Shown: positions 19,028 to 26,563 of the stretch, in pieces | Layout of the letters: every line of letters starts with the position of its first letter | Position numbering within the stretch: position 1 is the stretch's first letter | NCBI GenBank assembly: GCA_934454125.1 | Contig: CAKSFA010000005.1 | Location: 37,165-101,164 of the forward strand | DNA length: 64,000 bases | Origin: an uncultured Eubacteriales bacterium | GTDB taxonomy: Bacteria > Bacillota > Clostridia > Oscillospirales > Acutalibacteraceae | Reading direction: 5' to 3' | The notes under the pieces: generated by a model | The model's database searches: none | What the model saw: the letters and a program-made list of their open reading frames with translations, nothing else | What the model was told of the DNA's origin: nothing | Position numbers and translations under genes: made by a program

Positions 19028-19131
19028 ACGAAATATCGCTTTACACGGATTCAGGGCAAGCCCGCAAAACGGGAATTCACCAACCTTTTTCTGTGTTTTG
19101 CCGATAAATTTTAAAAAAGGTGGAATACATC
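19028..19131 (+). promoter_or_regulatory. Structured rpsO leader, candidate S15 autoregulatory RNA
   Basis: Between promoter and start the leader can form GGGC-AA-GCCC or, overlapping it, CCCG-caaaa-CGGG, both enclosed by an ACACGG / CTGTGT pairing with one G-U. Alternative hairpins just ahead of the GGTGG ribosome site fit the known habit of S15 mRNA leaders to bind S15 and block translation. Which published S15 leader class it belongs to cannot be told by eye. Confidence 0.4.
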
Positions 19132-19398
19132 ATGATGCTCAAAGAAGAAAAAAATAAGGTAATTGCAGAGTACGCAACCCATGAGGGAGACACTGGATCG
19201 CCGGAGGTGCAAATTGCAATTTTGACCAAACGAATCAACGATTTGACCGAGCACCTCAAAGTGCACAAAAAAGACCACCACTCTCGTCGTGGTCTGCTGA
19301 AAATGGTTGGTCAACGCCGCAATTTGCTCAACTATGTTATGAAAAAAGACATCGAGCGGTATCGTTCTATCATCGCACGACTGGGCATTCGCAAATAA
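19132..19398 (+). CDS. rpsO: Ribosomal protein S15
   Basis: Small-subunit protein S15, 88 residues, which binds the central domain of 16S rRNA early in 30S assembly. Family hallmarks are plain: THEGDTGSPEVQ, LTEHLKVHKKDHHSRRGL, LLKMVGQRR and KDIERYR. ATG 19132 is chosen because GGTGG lies 8 bases upstream; ATG 19135 follows at once and cannot be excluded, while a GTG at 19120 would lie within the ribosome site. It stands alone with its own promoter and no pnp gene beside it. Confidence 0.97.
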   Translation: MMLKEEKNKVIAEYATHEGDTGSPEVQIAILTKRINDLTEHLKVHKKDHHSRRGLLKMVGQRRNLLNYVMKKDIERYRSIIARLGIRK

Positions 19399-19408
19399 GC
19401 GCAAACCG

Positions 19409-19531
19409 TGTCTGAAAATCGTACTTTTTTTACCGCTGCTATTTTTCCATAATCTGGAAGAAAAGTGGCGATTTTCTATTAATTTTAACCAGAATCTTCC
19501 AATATTTTAAGTGTGAAAAAAAGTACACTTT
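19409..19531. repeat. Structured repeat element, copy 1
   Basis: An AT-rich element is bounded by inverted ends GTACTTTTTTT (19421-19431) and AAAAAAAGTAC (19516-19526), with an inner TGGAAGA / TCTTCCA pair (19455-19461, 19495-19501). A related sequence in the same orientation lies at 63815-63928: both share TACTTTTTTT, an ATTTTTC...GAAAA...TTTTCT...TAATTT core and the closing AAAGTACACTTT. The first copy lies between rpsO and a large surface protein gene. It could be a small non-autonomous mobile element or a conserved RNA/DNA control element. Confidence 0.5.
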
Positions 19532-19545
19532 ATTTACCAGTCAAT

Positions 19546-19584
19546 AAATTTCACATCTGTTGCGCTGCAATCGGTGTGAAATTT
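19546..19584. repeat. Perfect 10-base inverted repeat upstream of the lectin-like surface gene
   Basis: AAATTTCACA (19546-19555) and TGTGAAATTT (19575-19584) are exact inverted copies, 19 bases apart. They lie about 75 bases before the start of the surface protein gene. The element could be an operator or a leader hairpin; there is no T-run for a terminator. Confidence 0.45.
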
Positions 19585-19610
19585 GTCGCTATATCAGGGT
19601 TTTATGGGGA

Positions 19611-19644
19611 AATAGGATTTATGAAAGAATAGGATTTATGAAAG
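19611..19644 (+). repeat. 17-base tandem duplication at the ribosome site
   Basis: The unit AATAGGATTTATGAAAG occurs twice head-to-tail immediately before the AGAGG ribosome site of the 959-residue surface protein. Each copy contains an ATG; the second opens a 7-codon frame whose stop overlaps the ATG ATG of the main gene. Confidence 0.7.
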
Positions 19645-19657
19645 AAGAGGTTGAATT

Positions 19658-22537
19658 ATGATGAAGTTAAAATGGAAACAAACTGTAGCAGTTCTGCTGG
19701 CAGTGTTGCTATGCATCGCCGCAATTCCGGTTGTCAACGTGTTTGCAGCAGATGCCGTCACAACCACACTCGGCCACGCTACTCCGGTTAATTCTGCTGA
19801 TCTTACGCAGTACAACTTAAAAGGCACCACAGTCACCGCCGCCAAAAACCTGACGCAAATCGGCGTCAAGGTAGATACCGGCACCTTCACCATTCCGGCA
19901 GCGCCCAACGGCGCAACTTACACCGGCGGTTACGATAAAGACGGCGCATTCGTATCGGCCTTCAGCGCAACGCAAGAGTACCGCTACGCTTCGTTCCAAG
20001 GTGGTGTCACTACAGAAGCAGCCGGCACTTGGGCTGATACTGTCATCTTCAAAAAACAAGACGATGACACACCACAAGATATTACCCTAGAAGCAAATAC
20101 AATCGAACTAAAAGATTCCGCGAATAATGAACTCAAAGTGTTTGATGGTCACTATTATGCCTTAAAAGAAAAGGCGGGTATTGACTGGGCAGATGCATAC
20201 AATGAGGCAAAACAAGCAAACTTTAATGGTATGACAGCTTATTTGGTTACCATCACTTCCAAAGAAGAGCACAATGCCATTTTTAAAATGTTCAACAACA
20301 AAAGAGCTTGGGCAGGTGGTGCGCGTCTCACCGCAACCACTGGTTTAGATGGCAATACTGCACCAACATTAGCTGGGCAATGGGAAGGCAACTGGTATTG
20401 GATTAATGGTCCGGAGGCAGGAACCCTGCTTTTCGAGGGATACAGCTTTGAACAAGGTGGCAAAGAAGTTGGATACAACAACTGGAATCGTATCGGTGAT
20501 TCTATGGAACCAAACGGTGGCGCAAAACAGGGAGATGATACTATTCCATGGAAAGCGAAATTGAATGAAACTGTACTGCAATATGGGCATGGAGAGCAAG
20601 GCGCCTGGAATGATTTGTCAGCTATTTTACAAAAAGATAATGAAGCAAATGGTGAAAAATGGGATCAAAAAGAGTATATTGATGGCTACTACATCGAGTA
20701 CAGCGAGTATACCAATCAAACCACAGGCCAAGAAAACAAAATGACAGAACCGCCGTCAACCTCCAGCCAAAAAGTCACGTTAGATGCCTACAAATTTGTC
20801 CGCGACCACGTCAGCAACGGCGACTACGAGAAACCCTACACCGAGCAAACAGACATCAATAACACCAACAAAACCAAAGTTCTCGACGGCGAAACCAAAT
20901 ACAACAACCTCACCGACGAAGAAAAAGCAACCATAAAAACCTTGCTGAAAAACAAAGAATACACCGACTTGCTTGATGAAGCAAAAGCACAAAAATTCCA
21001 AGAAGAAAACAAAGCAACCCTAGACGCCACCACAGTCGATAACACCAACGTCGACAATGTTACCGACATGGCCAATGAATTTAAAAACCTCACCGACGGC
21101 ATCAAAAATTCCGTCACCGGCAAGGCGCTCACCCCAACGGTAGAGAAGCTCAGCTCCTACGCCGAGTGGTACAACAAGCACAAAACCGTGCTTGAAAAAA
21201 CCACCGACCAGCTCAGCAAAGACGATCTACAGCCGCTGCTCACCGCAAAAGCAGAGTTTGATGCCCTCCCGGCCGAACAAGCAGGCCTAATTACAGCTGC
21301 CAACAAAGCACGTTTAGACGCAGCGGTCGAAGCCAACAACTGGCAAACCAAGCACAAAGAGATCATCGACAAGCAAACGGTCACTTCGGCAGACAAAGAT
21401 GCAATCGATGCAGCCATTACCGAGTATGATGCCCTGTCGGCAGAAGCCAAAAAGCTGGTCGATCCGCTGGTAAAAACCAATTTAGACAACAAACAAAAAG
21501 CATCCGAGATGCAGAAAAACAACCCGGTAGTCGACAAACCGCGCGCCGATCTGACGCATGAAGACATGCCAGACCTGGCCAAAGCAAAGCAAGATTTTGA
21601 CGCACTCACACCAGAGCAGCAAGACCTGGTACCGGAAGAGGTCAAAGAAAAACTCAACGACTACGTTGCCGCTGATAAGTGGAACAACGATCACGCAGAC
21701 ATCATTGGCAAAACGCCGGTCACCGCTGAAGACAAAGCGGCGATTGACGCAGCCCTGTCTGATTACGAGCAGTTGCCGAACAAAAATCTGGTCGATCCGT
21801 CCGTCATCGGTAAGCTGCAAGACAAACAAGCCGCAGCCGACTTCCAACAAAAACACGATGAGACCATCAAAAAAGATTCCAACACGGTAACCAAAGACGA
21901 TTTCGATACCATCAAAGACGCATTGAATGACTTTAACGGTCTTACCGACGGTGCAAAAGAACAGGTTCCGGCAGAAGTTGAGAAAAAGCTGCTTGACGAT
22001 CTGGCAGGCAGTTTCATCAAAAACTATGTCACCGGCGAAGACGGCACGATCTATCCAGACGTTACGAAAGACAACTACCGTCAAATTTTGTCGGGCGAAC
22101 CGAGATGGGACGATATGACGCAAAAAGAGAAAGATGCCGTAAACGAAAAACTCGTTGCAGCAACCGGCAAAACCTACCCGGAATACCTGGAGCTTGCCAA
22201 GAGTCTCTTAGAGCAGGCAGAGCAGTTCATTCAAGATCACGTCACGCAAGACAATGACCTGATTAAAGATGTAACAGAAAACAACTTCCGCACGATTCTC
22301 GGCGGAGAAGACACATGGAACCAGCTCAACCCAGTCGTGCAGGGCATCATCAACGACCTGCTGGTTGAGCGTGGCAGCCAAACCTATCCGGAGCTGCTTG
22401 CAGCTGCAAAGCGGTTCCTCAATCGTCCGGTTGCAACAGGAGACACCACAAATCTTCTGATTTTCGCACTGCCCTGCGCAGCAGCGCTCACAGCAGCTAT
22501 ACTCCTGCTATGCAAACGACGCAAAACAGCAGAATAA
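19658..22537 (+). CDS. Secreted surface protein with C-type-lectin-like domain and helical repeats
   Basis: A 959-residue cell-surface protein. A signal peptide (about 1-31, ending near VFA) is followed by a C-type-lectin-like domain at about 160-350, recognised by GHYYAL, TITSKEEHNAIF, WYWING, an NxW...EPN segment and WNDL. From about 365 to 920 come alpha-helical repeats of two kinds: about five of around 55 residues (W..KH..I....VT..D...I) and three beginning F[IV]..[HY]V with a later TYPE/TYPEL end. The C-terminus has ATGDTTN, a hydrophobic stretch (933-952) and KRRKTAE, laid out like a sortase signal but without a canonical LPxTG. The role is probably carbohydrate or protein binding at the surface. 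AGAGG lies 7 bases before ATG 19658; ATG 19661 is an alternative. Confidence 0.8.
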   Translation: MMKLKWKQTVAVLLAVLLCIAAIPVVNVFAADAVTTTLGHATPVNSADLTQYNLKGTTVTAAKNLTQIGVKVDTGTFTIPAAPNGATYTGGYDKDGAFVSAFSATQEYRYASFQGGVTTEAAGTWADTVIFKKQDDDTPQDITLEANTIELKDSANNELKVFDGHYYALKEKAGIDWADAYNEAKQANFNGMTAYLVTITSKEEHNAIFKMFNNKRAWAGGARLTATTGLDGNTAPTLAGQWEGNWYWINGPEAGTLLFEGYSFEQGGKEVGYNNWNRIGDSMEPNGGAKQGDDTIPWKAKLNETVLQYGHGEQGAWNDLSAILQKDNEANGEKWDQKEYIDGYYIEYSEYTNQTTGQENKMTEPPSTSSQKVTLDAYKFVRDHVSNGDYEKPYTEQTDINNTNKTKVLDGETKYNNLTDEEKATIKTLLKNKEYTDLLDEAKAQKFQEENKATLDATTVDNTNVDNVTDMANEFKNLTDGIKNSVTGKALTPTVEKLSSYAEWYNKHKTVLEKTTDQLSKDDLQPLLTAKAEFDALPAEQAGLITAANKARLDAAVEANNWQTKHKEIIDKQTVTSADKDAIDAAITEYDALSAEAKKLVDPLVKTNLDNKQKASEMQKNNPVVDKPRADLTHEDMPDLAKAKQDFDALTPEQQDLVPEEVKEKLNDYVAADKWNNDHADIIGKTPVTAEDKAAIDAALSDYEQLPNKNLVDPSVIGKLQDKQAAADFQQKHDETIKKDSNTVTKDDFDTIKDALNDFNGLTDGAKEQVPAEVEKKLLDDLAGSFIKNYVTGEDGTIYPDVTKDNYRQILSGEPRWDDMTQKEKDAVNEKLVAATGKTYPEYLELAKSLLEQAEQFIQDHVTQDNDLIKDVTENNFRTILGGEDTWNQLNPVVQGIINDLLVERGSQTYPELLAAAKRFLNRPVATGDTTNLLIFALPCAAALTAAILLLCKRRKTAE

Positions 22538-22548
22538 TCTCAAATAAT

Positions 22549-22581
22549 AAAAAGCACAAAGCGAAAGCCTTGTGCTTTTTT
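22549..22581 (+). terminator. Terminator after the lectin-like surface gene
   Basis: AAAAAGCACAA ... TTGTGCTTTTT forms a stem with a short AGCGAAAGC tip, followed by T residues. Confidence 0.85.
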
Positions 22582-22587
22582 GCTTGA

Positions 22588-22616
22588 TTGACCGTTTTTC
22601 CGAAATATGCTATCAT
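22588..22616 (+). promoter_or_regulatory. Promoter of the small membrane protein gene
   Basis: TTGACC (22588-22593) and TATCAT (22611-22616) with 17-base spacing lie directly after the previous terminator. Confidence 0.65.
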
Positions 22617-22649
22617 AAAACCAATTACAATACAAGGGAGGATGCACCG

Positions 22650-23036
22650 GTGCGTTATTTCAACTGGAAAACAGCCATTGTCAGTGTCGTAATTTTTTTG
22701 TTACCAGTATTTTTTTATCCTGTCTCCGGCTCCATTTCAAACGGTGTTACCACCTACTCCTTTGGTTTTCCGGCCAATTGGCTCACCGTCTGGTTTGATA
22801 ACCGTGGCGGCCGCTTATTTGGTTTTGAGTTGTTTATTTCGGGCGTTGCAGGTGCAAGTTTCAGCATTTTAACTGCTGTGTTAGATCTGCTGATCATTTA
22901 CTTTGTCGTTACGGCATTTGTCAAAGTTTTCTGGATCAACCACTTCGCCATCAAATTTCATAACTGGCGGCAACGCCGGCACCTTGCGCGTACTGCGTCT
23001 GATACCACCGAACCCACCGAAGAAGACACAGTCTAA
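22650..23036 (+). CDS. Small membrane protein of unknown function
   Basis: A 128-residue protein with one hydrophobic segment near the N-terminus (about 10-27), a middle region with aromatic residues and glycines, a second membrane segment at about 67-98, and a charged Arg-rich then acidic tail. No family is recognised. GTG 22650 is chosen because GGGAGG lies 8 bases upstream; the frame is open further left, but that part would overlap the promoter. Its stop overlaps the stop of the convergent spoVAD gene by 4 bases, so the two transcripts have no room for a terminator between them. Confidence 0.65.
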   Translation: MRYFNWKTAIVSVVIFLLPVFFYPVSGSISNGVTTYSFGFPANWLTVWFDNRGGRLFGFELFISGVAGASFSILTAVLDLLIIYFVVTAFVKVFWINHFAIKFHNWRQRRHLARTASDTTEPTEEDTV

Positions 23037-24073
23037 ATACCGCGAATATGCACCAGATGTGCGATGGACGGAATGCTTTCACCTTGTTGGGTAGAAGTTG
23101 GCGACATCAGAGCGCCGGTTGCAACGAATAGCAGGTTGTTCCATGCGCCGGTTCTTATTTCACCCAACAGCTTCGAGCAAAGCACACATGCTGAGCATCC
23201 ACACCCACTGCCGCCGGCATGCACGTCCTGCAATTTCCGGTCAAATAGCATCTTGCCGCAATCATCATGCACAGCCTGCAGATTTACGCCTTCCTGCCCG
23301 GTCAGCTGCAATAACAAATCACTGCCAATATGACCCAGGTCACCGGTTATAATTGCATCATAATCGCTTGGAGCCGTGCCGGTGTCGCTAAAAAAATCCA
23401 GCAGAGTCTGAGCTGCTGCTGGCGCCATTGCAGCTCCCATATTGTTGGCATCCTGAATGCCCAAATCGGTAATTTTCCCCAGGCATACCTGTACAATTAC
23501 TGGGGTTTTCTCCGCAGAACCAGATTCTGCGGAGCTTTTTCTTTTTTGCGGTGCCACAATGGCAGCGCCGGCAGCAGTGGCCGTCCATTGTGCCGTTGGC
23601 GGCCGTTGGCCACCGTATTCCAGTGGCAGACGAAACTGCCGTTCTGCTGAACAAAAATGAGAAGAGGTTACCGCAGCGGCGGTACGCGCGGCCCCGGCTT
23701 CCACCATGAGTGCTGCCATCGCCAGCGTTTGCGCCATGGTTGAACAGGCGCCATACTGCCCCAAAAATGGAATCTGCAAGTTGCGCAGTCCAAATGTAGA
23801 AGAAATACATTGATTCAGCAAATCTCCGGCAAAAATCAGGTCAATTTCAGCAGGAGTCAGCAATGCTTTTCGCAAAGCCAACTCCACCGCTTCGGTCTGC
23901 AACCGGCTTTCGGCTTTTTCCCAACTGCTTTCGCCCAATGTGGTATCTTTATAACTCCGATCAAATAATGCCCCCAGTGGTCCCTCTGCTTCTTTTTTTC
24001 CAACCACAGCCGCATAGCCAATGATTTTTGGTGTTTGTTCCAAAGCAATGGTATATTTTCCAATTCGTTTCAT
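23033..24073 (-). CDS. spoVAD: Stage V sporulation protein AD
   Basis: A 346-residue SpoVAD with the thiolase-like fold. SpoVA proteins move dipicolinic acid into the developing spore and release it at germination; SpoVAD binds DPA at the inner spore membrane. Recognisable stretches are DLIFAGDLLNQ, SSTFGLRNLQIPF, YGACSTMA, TSSHFCSAERQFR and YDAIITGDLGHIGSDLL. ATG 24073 follows a G-rich site by 9 bases; a TTG nine bases earlier is also in frame. It lies 34 bases after spoVAC, forming a spoVAC-spoVAD pair. spoVAE is not next in line but sits about 5.6 kb away. Confidence 0.95.
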   Translation of the reverse strand: MKRIGKYTIALEQTPKIIGYAAVVGKKEAEGPLGALFDRSYKDTTLGESSWEKAESRLQTEAVELALRKALLTPAEIDLIFAGDLLNQCISSTFGLRNLQIPFLGQYGACSTMAQTLAMAALMVEAGAARTAAAVTSSHFCSAERQFRLPLEYGGQRPPTAQWTATAAGAAIVAPQKRKSSAESGSAEKTPVIVQVCLGKITDLGIQDANNMGAAMAPAAAQTLLDFFSDTGTAPSDYDAIITGDLGHIGSDLLLQLTGQEGVNLQAVHDDCGKMLFDRKLQDVHAGGSGCGCSACVLCSKLLGEIRTGAWNNLLFVATGALMSPTSTQQGESIPSIAHLVHIRGI

Positions 24074-24107
24074 ATTGCCCAACCCCCATTTGTCACCATA
24101 CGTTTGC

Positions 24108-24554
24108 TCACCAAAACAGGCGTATTACCGCCAAAATCAACCCGTAAATCGCTGCTGAAAAAATGCCATACACCAACACTGGCCCGGCAATGATAAACAT
24201 TTTTGCACTTAGTCCCAGCACATAGCCTTCACTTTTAAACTCCATTGCCGGTGCAACCACAGCATTCGAAAAGCCTGTAATCGGTACAAGTGTGCCGGCT
24301 CCGGCAATTTTGGCAATGTTGTCATATACTTTGCATGCGGTCAGCAGTGCAGCAAATCCAATCAGCGTAATCGATACAGTGGCACGGGCATTTTTTTCGT
24401 CCATTCCCAACATCAAATAAGCCTGCAGCAAACCTTGTCCAATGGTACAAATCGCTCCGCCAAACAAAAATGCCATCGCAGCATTTTTGACATAGGTACT
24501 GGGTGGAGAAGCCTGTTTTGTCATTTTGGCATAAGCATTCTTTGTGATTTTCAC
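24108..24554 (-). CDS. spoVAC: Stage V sporulation protein AC
   Basis: A 148-residue integral membrane protein of the SpoVA DPA channel. The family pattern is clear: N-terminal YVKNAAMAFLFGGAICTIGQ, then TGFSNAVVAPAMEFKSEG and the final hydrophobic helix. SpoVAC is the mechanosensitive channel component in Bacillus. The start is GTG 24554, preceded by AAAGGAGG at 8 bases. Expression in the forespore under sigma-G is expected from family knowledge; no convincing sigma-G promoter could be read here. Confidence 0.95.
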   Translation of the reverse strand: MKITKNAYAKMTKQASPPSTYVKNAAMAFLFGGAICTIGQGLLQAYLMLGMDEKNARATVSITLIGFAALLTACKVYDNIAKIAGAGTLVPITGFSNAVVAPAMEFKSEGYVLGLSAKMFIIAGPVLVYGIFSAAIYGLILAVIRLFW

Positions 24555-24622
24555 AGAGAAAACCTCCTTTCGCGTTTCAGTTTAGTTTTTTCAAAAACGT
24601 GAGGTTTATGCTTATTTTTGCA

Positions 24623-24655
24623 CAAAAAAATGAACAGATGCACGCTGTTCATTTT
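24623..24655 (-). terminator. Terminator of the metallo-hydrolase gene
   Basis: On the minus strand AATGAACAG / CTGTTCATT is followed by TTTTTTT. It separates the upstream metallo-hydrolase gene from spoVAC. Confidence 0.8.
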
Positions 24656-24661
24656 CAAAAA

Positions 24662-25585
24662 TTATGCTGCTTTTTTTGTGGTATCCAGCGCATTCTCAGT
24701 TACCGTATAGGTGCTGCCATCTGTTTCTATGGCAATGGTGCCGCCAGTATCCGTGCGATAAACATTGATATTACTCGAGCTCAGCCGCTTGAGCAATTCG
24801 GCATGCGGGTGGCCGTAATCATTTCCCTGCCCACAAAAAATCACGGCTGTTTTTGGTGTTGCCGCCGTTAAAAACCGGTTTGAGGTAGAGGTGTTGCTGC
24901 CATGATGCCCCACCTTAAGCACTTCACAAGACAAATCATAGTTGTTTTGCAGCAGCTCCGTTTCACTTTCTTTTTCAGCATCGCCCGTAAATAAAAAACG
25001 AACATTGCCATAGGTCAGCTTGGTTACAACCGAATAGTTATTCAAATTGCTGTAAGATGCACTGTTTGGCGCCAGCAGTTCCAGTGTGGTATTTTCAGTT
25101 TGGTAAATCACAGTGCCGGCTTTTGCCTGGTTGATTTTTAATCCCTTGCTTTCTACAGCCTTTAAAAAATTGGTATAAGCAGCCGTTGTGGGAATCTGAT
25201 TGTTTGCAATTTTGGGCATGTAGATCTCACCGATCTCAAAGTTTTGCACGATGCGTTGCATGCCGCCAATGTGGTCAGCGTGTGGGTGTGTTGCAATCAG
25301 CAGATCGATTTTTTGAATCCCTAATTTTTCAAGATTATTGACCAGTGTATCTGCGGCGGATTTTGGGCCGGCATCAATCAGAGCAGTCGCGCCAGAGGGA
25401 AGGCGAATGAGTGTACTGTCACCTTGCCCAACATCAAAAAAGTAAAGATTTGCGGTTGCCGATGAAGGCGTAAAAGCAGCACTTTGTTCTGTAGAGTTTG
25501 GGAGAGGAATACTGCATCCACAGACGAATAAAGTGCTGAATAGTATCATGCAAATACTGATACATTGATATCGAAATTTTTTCAT
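24662..25585 (-). CDS. ComEC-like metallo-beta-lactamase-fold lipoprotein
   Basis: A 307-residue exported hydrolase-like protein. A short N-terminal hydrophobic segment ends in the lipobox VCGC (Cys24), so it is probably a lipoprotein. The rest is a metallo-beta-lactamase fold with DVGQGDSTLIRLPSG, the metal site THPHADHIGG, GDAEKESE and KVGHHGSNTSTSN, which is the pattern of the detached C-terminal domain of ComEC. In ComEC this domain is thought to degrade one DNA strand during uptake; for stand-alone secreted forms the substrate is not established. AAGAGG precedes the ATG. Confidence 0.85.
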   Translation of the reverse strand: MKKFRYQCISICMILFSTLFVCGCSIPLPNSTEQSAAFTPSSATANLYFFDVGQGDSTLIRLPSGATALIDAGPKSAADTLVNNLEKLGIQKIDLLIATHPHADHIGGMQRIVQNFEIGEIYMPKIANNQIPTTAAYTNFLKAVESKGLKINQAKAGTVIYQTENTTLELLAPNSASYSNLNNYSVVTKLTYGNVRFLFTGDAEKESETELLQNNYDLSCEVLKVGHHGSNTSTSNRFLTAATPKTAVIFCGQGNDYGHPHAELLKRLSSSNINVYRTDTGGTIAIETDGSTYTVTENALDTTKKAA

Positions 25586-25865
25586 AAGGAACCTCTTGTT
25601 TTGGGTGAATCGTTTGTGTATGTTTATTATACCACAAACGGGTATTTTTCAACAGAAAAACGATAAAACGATATTTTGTAACCCAAACCTGCATTTCATG
25701 ACTTGCAACAACCGATAAATATTACGAAATTGTGAATTGTTGCAGTTTATGGTAGTATTCGGGTTCAAAACGCACGTTTTGTTGCAAGTTCCGGTCCTGT
25801 TAAAACAGAAAAAATGAACAAAAAAATCCATGAAATAGGTCGGTGGATTTTGGGAACTATTTATG

Positions 25866-25871
25866 CTATAA
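25866..25871 (+). promoter_or_regulatory. Extended -10 promoter for the acetyltransferase gene
   Basis: TGCTATAAT gives a consensus -10 with a TG extension; the -35 is poor. It lies 33 bases before ATG 25904 and so argues against the in-frame ATG at 25814. Confidence 0.55.
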
Positions 25872-25903
25872 TCAACATGAGTTTGTATAAGAGAGGGCAT
25901 ACA

Positions 25904-26563
25904 ATGAAAGATGCGTTATCCTTGTGGCAAGGCGCACTCAGCGATCTGCCGCTCATTTACTCCCATTTGCAGGCGCAGTTCCCGCCAGATGAGTTCTATA
26001 GTCAGGCCAGAATGGAGCAAATGCTGCAGCAGGGCGATTATCAAATCTTGCTGTATCAAACACAAGAAGAGTTGGTTGGCTATGCTACAGTTTACCATAT
26101 GAAGCGGAGTAATGCGCTGTGGCTAGATTTGTTGGCGGTATTGCCAGAGCATCAAAATGGTGGTTATGGCGGCAGATTGTTTGAGGCGATATTTGCAAAA
26201 GCCTGTCAAGCGGGGCTGCAGGGTATGCTGCTATGTGCCGAGCGTGTAGATGCAGAAGATCCTGAGCAGGCACAGCTACAGACAAGAAGACTGCAATTTT
26301 ATGAGCGGCACGGCGCACACCGGTTACACACCGATTTTTTGCTGCCGATTCCGTCGGGCGGTTTGCCAATGTATTTATATTACAAACCGTGTGCAGATAT
26401 ATCATGTTTGCCAGCTGCACAGCAAGCGCAAATGCTGCGTGAAATGTTTGCGTCCTGCTATTGCCACATTGCACATGCAGAACAGCTACTGAAGATATTT
26501 AACGGCACGGTGGTTGACGAATCTTTTGAAACGAAACAGGGAATGGAGCGGGAATCATGTTAG
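25904..26563 (+). CDS. GNAT-family N-acetyltransferase
   Basis: A 219-residue acetyl-CoA-dependent acetyltransferase of the GNAT fold. The acetyl-CoA site is the stretch LLAVLPEHQNGGYGGRLFEA (about 80-100), followed by the FYERHGA motif of GNAT strand/helix 5. The substrate cannot be told. ATG 25904 is chosen because GAGAGGG lies 6 bases upstream and a TATAAT box sits just before it. The last 7 bases overlap the start of the phosphohexomutase gene, so the two are coupled. Confidence 0.75.
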   Translation: MKDALSLWQGALSDLPLIYSHLQAQFPPDEFYSQARMEQMLQQGDYQILLYQTQEELVGYATVYHMKRSNALWLDLLAVLPEHQNGGYGGRLFEAIFAKACQAGLQGMLLCAERVDAEDPEQAQLQTRRLQFYERHGAHRLHTDFLLPIPSGGLPMYLYYKPCADISCLPAAQQAQMLREMFASCYCHIAHAEQLLKIFNGTVVDESFETKQGMERESC

